Source: DASQZT01 sp963728965 (GTDB lineage: Bacteria > Acidobacteriota > Terriglobia > Bryobacterales > Bryobacteraceae). From it: a DNA stretch of 64,000 nt. The notes beneath the pieces were generated by a model, which saw only the letters and a program-made list of their open reading frames with translations, was not told the origin of the DNA and made no database searches. Positions 33,359 to 41,780 of the stretch are shown one piece after another. Position numbers and translations under genes: made by a program. Position 1 is the first letter of the stretch; every line of letters begins with the position of its first letter. The stretch covers positions 549,324-613,323 of the forward strand of contig CAVSMH010000001.1 in assembly GCA_963728965.1 (NCBI GenBank). Direction: 5' to 3'.

Positions 33359-34222
33359 TTATTGCCCCATGATGAGCGGCAGGCCGCTCTTGCCCGACCC
33401 GACGATCAGCACCTTGGCGTTCGGCGACTTGGCGAGATCCTGCGTCGCCTGGATTCCATGCCAGGCCAGCACATCGGGCGAGAGGCTCCGCCGCACCGTT
33501 TCGTTGTAAACGCCGATTCCCTTCGCTTCGATGCTTTTCCGCTCCGCTTCCTTGTTGGCGATCGAAATACGATAGGTGTATTCCTGGTCGACCTGCTGCT
33601 GCGCCAGTTTGGCCTCGATCGCGTCGGAAATACGCGCCGGCAAAGTGATGCTCTCGATCGGCACGTCGTCGAGCGCCACAAAGCGAGCCTCCAGGTGGAC
33701 CTTGGAGATGATGCTGATGCGCTCCTCAATCGCCTTCTGTGTGGTGTAGATTTGCTCCGGCTTAAACTGGCCGAAGATGCTCCGCATCACGGAGCGGACC
33801 TCTGGCCGAACAACCACGTTTACGTAGTCCGGGCCTACATGCTGGTGCAGCATCGGAAGGGTATCCCTCTCGAGGAAGTAGCGCACCGAATAGCGTACCG
33901 TCACGGTGAGACCGTCCAGCGTCAATACGTTGATCTGATCGGTGAATTGCTGCTTCCGGACGTTGTAAATGTACATCCTGTTGAACGGCAGGATGAAGTG
34001 GATGCCCTCGCGATAGACCGTGTCGATTTGCGTGCCGCCTCCTAGAAGCCGGTACATGACGCCGAGCTGGCCGGGACGGACCGAGATGACGATGCGCGGG
34101 AAAAACGCCGCGAGAAAGAAAGCCGCGAGCAGCGCAAGGACGATGAGCGGCGGAGTCTGGCGGCGCGCGAAGTCGCGCGCGCGCCGCCGCGCCATGGAGC
34201 CCCAATTGCGAAACGATGTCAT
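33359..34222 (-). CDS. SPFH/band 7 (prohibitin-like) membrane protein
   Basis: 287 residues. One membrane helix near residue 25-45 (PPLIVLALLAAFFLAAFFPR) precedes a band-7 domain: RIVISVRPGQLGVMYRLLGG, GIHFILPFNRMYIYNVRKQQ and VSVRYFLERDTLP-like segments. A helical region with KLAQQQVDQEYTYRISIANK follows, as in prohibitins. Such proteins form membrane microdomains or scaffold complexes. It is packed between a small membrane protein and the substrate-binding protein, with gaps of 3 nt on either side, so it belongs to the operon. Confidence 0.9.
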   Translation of the reverse strand: MTSFRNWGSMARRRARDFARRQTPPLIVLALLAAFFLAAFFPRIVISVRPGQLGVMYRLLGGGTQIDTVYREGIHFILPFNRMYIYNVRKQQFTDQINVLTLDGLTVTVRYSVRYFLERDTLPMLHQHVGPDYVNVVVRPEVRSVMRSIFGQFKPEQIYTTQKAIEERISIISKVHLEARFVALDDVPIESITLPARISDAIEAKLAQQQVDQEYTYRISIANKEAERKSIEAKGIGVYNETVRRSLSPDVLAWHGIQATQDLAKSPNAKVLIVGSGKSGLPLIMGQ

Positions 34223-34225
34223 TTC

Positions 34226-34420
34226 TCATTTCCCCTGGGATGCGTTGGCCCGCTTCGCCATTGTCACCGGCGCCGCGAAATACAGGAACGACAGAGTCAC
34301 CAACGGCGTGACGACCATCGAAGCGAAGAAGAAGCCCCAGAAGCCGATACGCCGCTTTCGCCCCAGAAGCCCCGCCAGCAGGCTCGAGGCCAGGAAAAAG
34401 AGAAGAAGCTCAAGGCTCAT
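34226..34420 (-). CDS. Small two-span membrane protein
   Basis: 64 residues, MSLELLLFFLASSLLAGLLG then a basic loop (RKRRIGFWG) and a second hydrophobic segment (FFFASMVVTPLVTLSFLYFA). The gene lies 3 nt before the band-7 gene and 10 nt after the DUF697 gene. No family is recognised; it is probably a partner of the band-7 protein. Confidence 0.7.
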   Translation of the reverse strand: MSLELLLFFLASSLLAGLLGRKRRIGFWGFFFASMVVTPLVTLSFLYFAAPVTMAKRANASQGK

Positions 34421-34430
34421 CGCCGCCTCC

Positions 34431-34913
34431 CTATGCCTCGGCCGCGGGGCTCTGCCCGGCCTGCATGGACGCCGTCATCTTCTGGCCTTCTTCAAATTGC
34501 GTCCGGAAGTATTCGCGCACGGCGTCGGGATTAAAGTCGAGCAACGTCCCGCCGGCTTCGAAGTGCTGGACGAAGACCTTTCCGAGCGCCCAGGCGGCGG
34601 CGCCGGAAGAAAGGGCCATGGTCGACGCCCCCGCGATGGTGCCCACCGCCGGAATTGCCTTTAGCGCGCTGCCCACCACCGAGCAGGCGAGCGATTGCGG
34701 GACGAGCGTACCCACCAGAGCGCCGACGATCGCTTTGCCGCGGCTTTCGCTGAACGGCACTTCGTAAATCTTGGCGAGTTCGCAGACCAGCTTTAGCTGG
34801 ACTGCCGAAATCGCCACCAGGTCCAGGAACGGGACCGGCACCAGGCCGGCGCCCACGGACCAATACATGTAATTGCGGATCTTTTTCGTCGCAAGTTGTT
34901 GTTTTTCGTTCAT
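34431..34913 (-). CDS. DUF697/YcjF-like membrane protein
   Basis: 160 residues. It contains NYMYWSVGAGLVPVPFLDLV, VAISAVQLKLVCELAKIYEV and AIVGALVGTLVPQSLACSVV, the hydrophobic hairpins typical of DUF697, and an amphipathic C-terminal tail. The family often occurs with GTPases or as membrane stress proteins and its function is unknown. In the operon it lies between the exporter genes and the small membrane protein. Confidence 0.8.
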   Translation of the reverse strand: MNEKQQLATKKIRNYMYWSVGAGLVPVPFLDLVAISAVQLKLVCELAKIYEVPFSESRGKAIVGALVGTLVPQSLACSVVGSALKAIPAVGTIAGASTMALSSGAAAWALGKVFVQHFEAGGTLLDFNPDAVREYFRTQFEEGQKMTASMQAGQSPAAEA

Positions 34914-35018
34914 TGTTTCGGCTCCTTACACGCTTGCTTACTTCGGCCGGCCCAAACTCCACAACGGGTTGGGCCGCGGCCGGCGAATCCATTTCGAAGC
35001 ACGCGGCGGGCTGCGTTG

Positions 35019-36641
35019 TCATGACCCCAGCACCGCGAAACGTCCCTCGTGCATATGCAGCACCCGGCCGGCGACGCCGAACCAGCGATCGTCATGCGTC
35101 ACGCAGATGACGATCTTGCCCTGCTGCTTCAATTCGGGCAGAATTTCCTCGTAGAAAACGCGGCGGAAGTAGGGATCCTGTCCCGCCGCCCATTCGTCGA
35201 GTACGATGACCCGCTTGTCTTCGACCAGCGCCGTGACCAGCGCCAGACGTTTGCGCTGTCCCAGAGACAGGTCGATGGTTGTGAAGGCGCCGTTGCGTAC
35301 CGCGGCCTTCCTGTTCACTTCCAGCCGCTCCAGCAAACGATTGGCGCGCTCCGCACCCGCGCTGTCTATCCCATAGAGGCGGCGAGAGAGGTGGTTGTCC
35401 GAAAAAACGGCCGCGATCTGATCGCGATAGCTCTGCATCCGCTCCGGACCAACCGTTTCGCCGTCCGCCATCACCGAGCCCTGGCCGAGCGGCATGAGGC
35501 CCGTGAGCAGCCGCAGCATGGTGGACTTGCCCGAACCGTTGCCGCCGGTGATGAACGTGATCTCGCCTGCGCGAAATTCCGCATCGAACGGCCCCACGGC
35601 AAACGTAGGGGCGCCGCCACGGTCGGTATACGCAAACGCGGCGCCGGAGAGCGCGATGCGGGAAGGGACGCGCTCCAACGCGACAGCAGTTTCCTCCACT
35701 ACGCCGCCCTTCGAGGCGCGCAGCCGCTCTGCCGTGGACTCGATTCTGGCGAGCGCGAACTCGGTCTGTGAGACCAGCGGCGTCACATATGCCAGGGTGC
35801 CTACCGGCCCCACAATAAACAGCGTCACAACAGTGGCTTCCACCGCCACCTGATAGTAGTCCGCGGCGAACCTCGGCGCGGCGAACACCATCATGCCGAT
35901 CAGCGCGTAAAACAGCGATTGCAGCAGCGCGAACTCGCGCCCCCAGCGTTTCTTGACGCCCGTTTGAGTGTCCCGCGCCCGCGCCGACGTCGCGCGCAGG
36001 TGCTGCAGCAATTCGGCGGCGCGAACGTCGTTCATGCGGGTTTCCTTGAAGCCGCGCACAAGATCCGTGAGTCCGTCGAACACCTCCAACTCGGCATCCC
36101 TCCCCGACTGCATCGCCTGCCCGAGCGCCACCATACGGCGGAAACGCACGGCCAGCGAAATGCCGGCGAAGCCGAAAGCCATCACACAAGCCGTCGGAGA
36201 AAGCCACGCCAGGTACACCGCGAGGAACACGAGCATGGCAATCTGCTGCGCGCCGATCAGCAGCATGGGCGTATTCTGCGCCAGCGTCTGGGTTTCCTGG
36301 ATGAGGACCTGGAAGAGCTCGGCGCGGCCGATCCGGTCCACGGTCGCGAGGTCCGACCGTCGCGCCGAATCGAACAGCCGCACGCGCATGCGGTGCAGCA
36401 TTCGCTCCACATCGTGCGATGCGGTCACCAGCGAGTAATTCTGGGAGACGGCGAAGAGAGCGAGGGCAATCGCAAAGCGCAGGGCCAGCGTCAGGCTGAT
36501 GTTGCCGCCGGCGGCTTCGCGCGCGGCTTCATTCACAAGCCACAGCAGCACGGTGATCGAGAGCGCCGCCATAGCGGTCATCGCCGCGAGCATCCGCAGG
36601 TGCTCGGGCATCTCGCTCCAGATCAGACGCGGCAGACGCAT
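35019..36641 (-). CDS. Cyclic-peptide/siderophore ABC exporter, permease-ATPase fusion (SyrD/PvdE type), copy 1
   Basis: 540 residues. The six-helix permease half is followed by an ATPase with Walker A ITGGNGSGKSTMLRLLTGL, signature LSLGQRKRLAL (LSxGQ) and Walker B VIVLDEWAAGQDP. The EWAAGQDP form is the hallmark of SyrD/PvdE-like exporters of nonribosomal peptides. ATG 36641 lies 1 nt past the stop of the second exporter gene; GTG 36653 is an alternative. It is predicted to export the product of the adjacent synthases. Confidence 0.92.
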   Translation of the reverse strand: MRLPRLIWSEMPEHLRMLAAMTAMAALSITVLLWLVNEAAREAAGGNISLTLALRFAIALALFAVSQNYSLVTASHDVERMLHRMRVRLFDSARRSDLATVDRIGRAELFQVLIQETQTLAQNTPMLLIGAQQIAMLVFLAVYLAWLSPTACVMAFGFAGISLAVRFRRMVALGQAMQSGRDAELEVFDGLTDLVRGFKETRMNDVRAAELLQHLRATSARARDTQTGVKKRWGREFALLQSLFYALIGMMVFAAPRFAADYYQVAVEATVVTLFIVGPVGTLAYVTPLVSQTEFALARIESTAERLRASKGGVVEETAVALERVPSRIALSGAAFAYTDRGGAPTFAVGPFDAEFRAGEITFITGGNGSGKSTMLRLLTGLMPLGQGSVMADGETVGPERMQSYRDQIAAVFSDNHLSRRLYGIDSAGAERANRLLERLEVNRKAAVRNGAFTTIDLSLGQRKRLALVTALVEDKRVIVLDEWAAGQDPYFRRVFYEEILPELKQQGKIVICVTHDDRWFGVAGRVLHMHEGRFAVLGS

Positions 36642-36642
36642 G

Positions 36643-38283
36643 TCAGGCCACACTCCCGGCCGCCAGTTCGGTGAGGCGGCCTTCTTCCATATGCAAACGC
36701 CGCCCAGCCGCGTCGAAGTAATGGTCGTCGTGCGTCACTGCGAGGATCGTCAATCCGCGGCGCTGCAACTCCGGCAGCACCTCGCGGTAGAACTTGGCGC
36801 GGAACTGCGGGTCCTGGTCGGCAGCCCACTCGTCGAGCACCAGGATGGGCTTTTGCTCCAGCAGCGCGGCGATCAACGCCAGGCGCTTACGCTGGCCGGC
36901 CGACAGATCGCGCCGCGTGAAACGGCCATCGTCGAGCGCGGTGGCGCGCTCGAGTTCCATCCAGCGGACGAGCTTCTCGCCTTCACCGCTCTGCGTATCC
37001 GCGCCGTACAGGCGGGAGAAGATGTGGAAGTCCGTGAAGACCGTCGCTATCAGCGAGCGATAGCCGGACAGGCGTTCCGGCCCGATCGGGACGCCATCCA
37101 CTTCCACGCGGCCCCGCTCAGGGTGATACAAGCTCGTCAGCAGTTTGAGGAAGGTCGATTTGCCCGATCCGTTGCCGCCCGTGATGAAGATGGTCTCGCC
37201 GCGGCGAATGGTCAGATCGAAAGGGCCGACGCCGAAGCCGCGCTCCCCCTCCACGGAGGGAAAACGGTACTCGACTCCGCTCAGCCGAATTTCCTGGAAA
37301 TCCGGGCCCACCGGCAGTCCCGGTGCGCCGCTCCCCACTTCGGCCAGCTTGGCGAGATCCCGCTCCAGGCTGAGCATCTGCCCGGCCGCTGCTTCCGCGG
37401 CCGCCATCACCGCCACCGATTGCATCAGGCCGAACACCGAGGACGCCATAAACAGGCACGCGGCGGTCACCTTGACCACCTGCGCGTCGAACGCGGTGGA
37501 ATGCGCCGGGACGACGAACACCACAATCCCGAGCATCAAGGTGTACCCGGTTTCGCCAAAGACGTACTGCTGCCAGCCGCGGAGGTGAACATCATTGCGC
37601 GCCGCTCTCGCGTTCTCCGACACTCTGCCGAACCACGCGTTCAAATCGCTGCTGCGGGCGCTGTTGAGGCGCTGCTCCTGGAATCCATCGAACAGGTCCG
37701 AAACGCTTTCGAACAGTGCGGATTCCTCGGCAGCCAGCGTCGATCGCCGCTCCTCGAGCGCGCTTCCCATTTGCTGGTAGACCACCGCTCCCGCACCGAC
37801 CGTGATCCCGATGACCAAGAACGCCAGGGGCGAAATCGCCAGGATATAGAGCATGACCGCGACGATCATCAGCGCCGATCGCAGCGACAGCGCCAGGAAC
37901 TGCGAGTTCGCCGAAACGGTCTGGCAGCTCTGGGTGATGCTTTCGAACAGCCGGCTTTCGCCGAACTGCTCGAGCTTCCACAGGTCGGCATGGCGCAACT
38001 GATCGAGCAGGCGCGTGCGCAGAACGTCGATTGCCTCCTCCATGCCTGCTCCCATACGCCCGACCGTCCAGCTTTCCGAAGCGGCGTAGAGCAGCACGGC
38101 CGCCACAAAGGCGACGCCGATCCAGGCGCTGATGCGGTCGCCCTGCTTGGCCGCGATCTCAGAGGCGGCCATGTTCACCACGGCCAGCGCCGTCACGCAG
38201 CCAAGAGCCGAGGCGGCGGCGCCCATCGTCACCAGCCGCAACGGCGCGGAACCGACCCTTCCGAGCAGACGAACCAGGTTCAT
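36643..38283 (-). CDS. Cyclic-peptide/siderophore ABC exporter, permease-ATPase fusion (SyrD/PvdE type), copy 2
   Basis: 546 residues from ATG 38283, which overlaps the synthase stop as ATGA. A permease half is followed by an ATPase with FITGGNGSGKSTFLKLLTSL, signature LSAGQRKRLALIAALLEQK and Walker B ILVLDEWAADQDPQFR. It is clearly a paralogue of copy 1. The two may form a heterodimer, or each a homodimer. The tight coupling to the thioesterase-bearing synthase supports an export role for the finished product. Confidence 0.93.
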   Translation of the reverse strand: MNLVRLLGRVGSAPLRLVTMGAAASALGCVTALAVVNMAASEIAAKQGDRISAWIGVAFVAAVLLYAASESWTVGRMGAGMEEAIDVLRTRLLDQLRHADLWKLEQFGESRLFESITQSCQTVSANSQFLALSLRSALMIVAVMLYILAISPLAFLVIGITVGAGAVVYQQMGSALEERRSTLAAEESALFESVSDLFDGFQEQRLNSARSSDLNAWFGRVSENARAARNDVHLRGWQQYVFGETGYTLMLGIVVFVVPAHSTAFDAQVVKVTAACLFMASSVFGLMQSVAVMAAAEAAAGQMLSLERDLAKLAEVGSGAPGLPVGPDFQEIRLSGVEYRFPSVEGERGFGVGPFDLTIRRGETIFITGGNGSGKSTFLKLLTSLYHPERGRVEVDGVPIGPERLSGYRSLIATVFTDFHIFSRLYGADTQSGEGEKLVRWMELERATALDDGRFTRRDLSAGQRKRLALIAALLEQKPILVLDEWAADQDPQFRAKFYREVLPELQRRGLTILAVTHDDHYFDAAGRRLHMEEGRLTELAAGSVA

Positions 38284-41200
38284 GCGTTCACCGCGTCCAG
38301 CCATTCGCGCAGGTAGCCGGCAAGCTGATCGAGCCAGGGTTGCCGGAGCATCTGCCCGTGCGTGCCCTCCATCCAGCGCAGCGTCACGCCAGCGGAGGCA
38401 AGCGGACCCCAGCCATTCAGAGGATCGCCGGGAACGCCGGGCGCCTGCTTGCTCGCCACCTTGGGCCGCACGAGCAGCAGCTTTCCTTCAAGGGGACGCG
38501 GCCGGTAGCGCACCGCCGCGAGGCCATTGTTCTGAAACAGCGCCATCAGCCGCCGCATCCCCGCGCGATCCATACCTTCGGGCAGGAAGTGCCCTCCCTT
38601 GGCGCGCTCCACGATCAGGTCCAGGCGCTGGTCTTGGGTTAGCGGACGCAGGGTGGCCGCGTCGATCACCCCCATTGCGTCGAACAGCGCCGCCAGATAC
38701 TCCGATTCGTCCTTGCTGAGCATCTCGCGAACGACATCCGGCACGGCCACTCCATCGAGCACCGCCACGGCGCGAACCTCGGCCCCGTTGCGCTGCATCT
38801 GCTTAGCGGCCTCCCATGCCAGCAGCCCGCCGAAGCTCCAGCCGGCCAACGCCACCGGTCCCGCGGGAACCGCTGCGCGAATCGCCGGAAGGTATGCGGC
38901 CGTCATGGCCTCAACCGTCGGATAGAGCGTCTGGCCTTCTTCCAACCCGTAGCTTTGGACCATGTACACTGGCTGGTCCGCGCCCAGCGCATCCGCCAGA
39001 GCGCGGTAGCACAAGACGTTGCCGCCTACCGGGTGGAAGCAGACCAGCGGGACGCGATTGCCGGTGGCGTTCACGGCCACTACCGGGCGCCATTCGGGCG
39101 CGGCGTCGCGCTTTTCGATCAGCGCCGCCATCGATGCCACCGTGGGGCTGCTGAACAGGTCGGCCAGCGGAAGCCGGATGCCGAATGCTTTCTCCACCTC
39201 CGACATGAGCTGCACCGCCAGCACGCTGTGGCCGCCCATGGCGAAGAAGTCGTCATTGCCGTCCTCCACGCGGGCTTCCAGCAGCCGGCTCCATACCGAC
39301 GCCAACCGCTTCTCGATGTCCGTGGCGAGCGCCCTTTGCTGCCGCGCGTTTGCCGCCGAAAGTTCGGAAGGCGGCGGCAGGCGCTTTTCATCGAGCTTGC
39401 CGTTCGGCGTGCGGGGCAGCTCGGCGATGGGCACGATCCACGAAGGAATCATCCACGTGGGCACCCCCCCGTCCAACTCCTTCCGCATCTCGACCGGAGA
39501 GAAGCCCGGACGCGGCACGATGTAGGCGATCAGTTGGCGATTGCCGTCACCGCGCGGGTCCGCCGCTACCACGGCGGCCTGAAGCACGAGTGGATGGGCA
39601 GCGAGCTTCGCCTCCACCTCCTGGATCTCGATGCGATAGCCGCGAATCTTCACCTGCCGGTCTTCGCGGCCGGTGAATTGGAGGAGACCGTTCGAAAGCC
39701 GCCTTCCGATATCGCCGGTGCGATACCAGCGCCGGCCCATTTCGTCGCGCGCGAAGCATTCGTCCGTCTTGGCCGGATCATTCAAATAACCGCGCGCTAG
39801 TCCGCTGCCACCAATGCGAATCTCACCGGGCACGCCGTCCGGCGTGGGCCGGCCTGCCCTGTCGGTGATCTGCACCAGGACGTTATCGAGCGGCAGGCCG
39901 ATGGGCGGCGGCAACTGCTCCGCCCAATTCCTGGAGGTCATGATGTGCTGGGTGGCGCAGACGCAGGCTTCGGTGGGGCCATACTGGTTTACGATCTTCA
40001 AGTCCCCGTGGCCCGGAATTTCGTAGAGACGCCTCAGCATCTCCGCCTTGACCGGCTCGCCCCCGAGAATGAAACATCTCGCGGACGTAGATCTTCCCGC
40101 AGCGCACCAATGATCCACCAGCATCGCAAACAGGCTTGGGGTGGCATCGCAAACGTCAAGCCCGTGGCTCTCAATGAACGCGTGGAGGCGTGCCGGGTCG
40201 TGCCGGGTTTCTTCGAGCGGCATGTGCAGCGAGTGCCCGTTCATCAGGGCGGTGCCGATGGAGTGAATGGAGCCGTCGAAGCCCAGCGTGAAGACGCAGG
40301 CCATGTGGAGCGGCTTGCCGCCCGCCATTGGCGCGTAAAGCGAACGCTCGATCGCAGCGGCGAGGTTGACAAACGGAGCGTGCTCCACCACCACGCCTTT
40401 CGGCTTTCCGGTGCTGCCGCTGGTGAAGATCACGTAAGCCGCCTGTTGCGGACCGACGGTTACGTCCGGTTGGGCGTCCGGCAGGAGTTCGAGCGCCTGC
40501 CGGCCATCGACTCTCCGCAGAACGGCCGCGCCCTCGCCGCGGCCATTCAGCCGCACCACCGCGTCGAAGCTGTACCGCGCGGGCTCGAAACCCGGCGCGT
40601 CGACCGCGGAGAACTCAATCGACGGACGTTCGGGCCGGCGCGCTGCCCAGTCGCGGAAAAAGGCGGAGGGCACGAAGAAGTCGTCGCTGAGATGCAACCT
40701 GGTGGTGTACCCCTCGCCCGCGTGGCTACGCGCAAACGCGGCAAGATCTGCCAGATAAGCGTCCTTGCGGTCGAGGTCCCAGATGCTGCCGAGAAACAGC
40801 GCGCCTCCGGGCGCGAGGAGCGATACGGCCTTGTCGAGTACGTCAGTCAGGTAGCCGAATCCAGGGAAGCTCTCGATCACGCTGTTGAGAATGACCATGT
40901 CGAACGAGGCGGCGGGCAGCAGGTCGATATCGTGGGCGCAGAGATGGCGCCCGGTGACGTGCGCCAGCCCGGCCCGACGCGCGTTGCGCTCGGCGCGCAC
41001 GGCGTTTTGGCGGCTGATGTCGGAGGCCACATAGAAGCCGCAGTGCGGGGCCACATGCCGCATGGTGAAGCGCGACGCGCAACCGATCTCCAGCACCCGC
41101 GCGGACGGCGTCAGAAGCTCCGCCGTTTTCCTGCCGGCATTGGCTCCGAAGGCGGCCAATCGGGCCTCCGGGATGGATTGGCCAGTGAACGCGCTCTTCC

Positions 41201-41780
41201 ATCCGCCGGCTCCGGCATCGCCGGCGCCTGCGACTGCCAGATGGTCCCACAGTTCCTCCGACATGAGCGCTCCGGGTGCCTCAATCACCCGCTCCGGCTC
41301 GTCCGCGTCCAGGCACAGCACGTTCTCGAGCGTGGGCGAAAGCCACTGCAGGCGCCGCGCGTCGCCCAGCGCGGAGGAGTCCACGATCAGCGTGGTCACG
41401 CCCGCTTCATCGGCGAGCAGGCGGCGGCGCTCCAGAGGCTGCGCCAGATCGAGTGGAAGGTAAACGTATCCCGCTTTCAGAATGCCCGTCATGGCAGCCG
41501 GGAACCAGCGGCTCCGGCCGGCCATCACGCCCACACGCGCTTCCCGCGGCAGACCGCGAGCGAGCAGCCAGCGTGCGATCCGGTTCGAGCAGGCGTCCAG
41601 TTCCCGGTAGGTCATCGAACCGGCCTCGTCGGCCAGCGCGGTGACCAGGGGCCGCCGGGCCGCCCATTCGGCGAAGCGCGAAACAAAGGTCGCGCCCTCA
41701 TCCACAGCGGAGCTGAGAAGCTCGGCCGGCGGCGCGAGCGGTGGCATTACAGTTTCGAAAACAAAGTCGGCGATTCTCAT
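38280..41780 (-). CDS. NRPS termination module: A(MT)-PCP-TE
   Basis: 1166 residues. The A domain starts near residue 30 (TALADEAGSMTYRELDACSN). After LPLDLAQPLERRRLLADEAG it is interrupted from about 130 to 400 by a class I methyltransferase (ARVLEIGCASRFTMRHVAPH; DMVILNSVIESFPGFGYLTD; LLAPGGALFLGSIWDLDRK). It resumes with YVIFTSGSTGKPKGVVVEH (A3), NQYGPTEACVCATQ (A5) and YRTGDIGRRL (A7). PCP: DDFFAMGGHSVLAVQLM near 850. Type I thioesterase: GPVALAGWSFGGLLAWEAAK near 980. There is no C domain of its own; the preceding protein ends in one. Expected output: a methylated amino acid added last, then release. Start and stop overlap neighbours as ATGA. Confidence 0.94.
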   Translation of the reverse strand: MRIADFVFETVMPPLAPPAELLSSAVDEGATFVSRFAEWAARRPLVTALADEAGSMTYRELDACSNRIARWLLARGLPREARVGVMAGRSRWFPAAMTGILKAGYVYLPLDLAQPLERRRLLADEAGVTTLIVDSSALGDARRLQWLSPTLENVLCLDADEPERVIEAPGALMSEELWDHLAVAGAGDAGAGGWKSAFTGQSIPEARLAAFGANAGRKTAELLTPSARVLEIGCASRFTMRHVAPHCGFYVASDISRQNAVRAERNARRAGLAHVTGRHLCAHDIDLLPAASFDMVILNSVIESFPGFGYLTDVLDKAVSLLAPGGALFLGSIWDLDRKDAYLADLAAFARSHAGEGYTTRLHLSDDFFVPSAFFRDWAARRPERPSIEFSAVDAPGFEPARYSFDAVVRLNGRGEGAAVLRRVDGRQALELLPDAQPDVTVGPQQAAYVIFTSGSTGKPKGVVVEHAPFVNLAAAIERSLYAPMAGGKPLHMACVFTLGFDGSIHSIGTALMNGHSLHMPLEETRHDPARLHAFIESHGLDVCDATPSLFAMLVDHWCAAGRSTSARCFILGGEPVKAEMLRRLYEIPGHGDLKIVNQYGPTEACVCATQHIMTSRNWAEQLPPPIGLPLDNVLVQITDRAGRPTPDGVPGEIRIGGSGLARGYLNDPAKTDECFARDEMGRRWYRTGDIGRRLSNGLLQFTGREDRQVKIRGYRIEIQEVEAKLAAHPLVLQAAVVAADPRGDGNRQLIAYIVPRPGFSPVEMRKELDGGVPTWMIPSWIVPIAELPRTPNGKLDEKRLPPPSELSAANARQQRALATDIEKRLASVWSRLLEARVEDGNDDFFAMGGHSVLAVQLMSEVEKAFGIRLPLADLFSSPTVASMAALIEKRDAAPEWRPVVAVNATGNRVPLVCFHPVGGNVLCYRALADALGADQPVYMVQSYGLEEGQTLYPTVEAMTAAYLPAIRAAVPAGPVALAGWSFGGLLAWEAAKQMQRNGAEVRAVAVLDGVAVPDVVREMLSKDESEYLAALFDAMGVIDAATLRPLTQDQRLDLIVERAKGGHFLPEGMDRAGMRRLMALFQNNGLAAVRYRPRPLEGKLLLVRPKVASKQAPGVPGDPLNGWGPLASAGVTLRWMEGTHGQMLRQPWLDQLAGYLREWLDAVNA

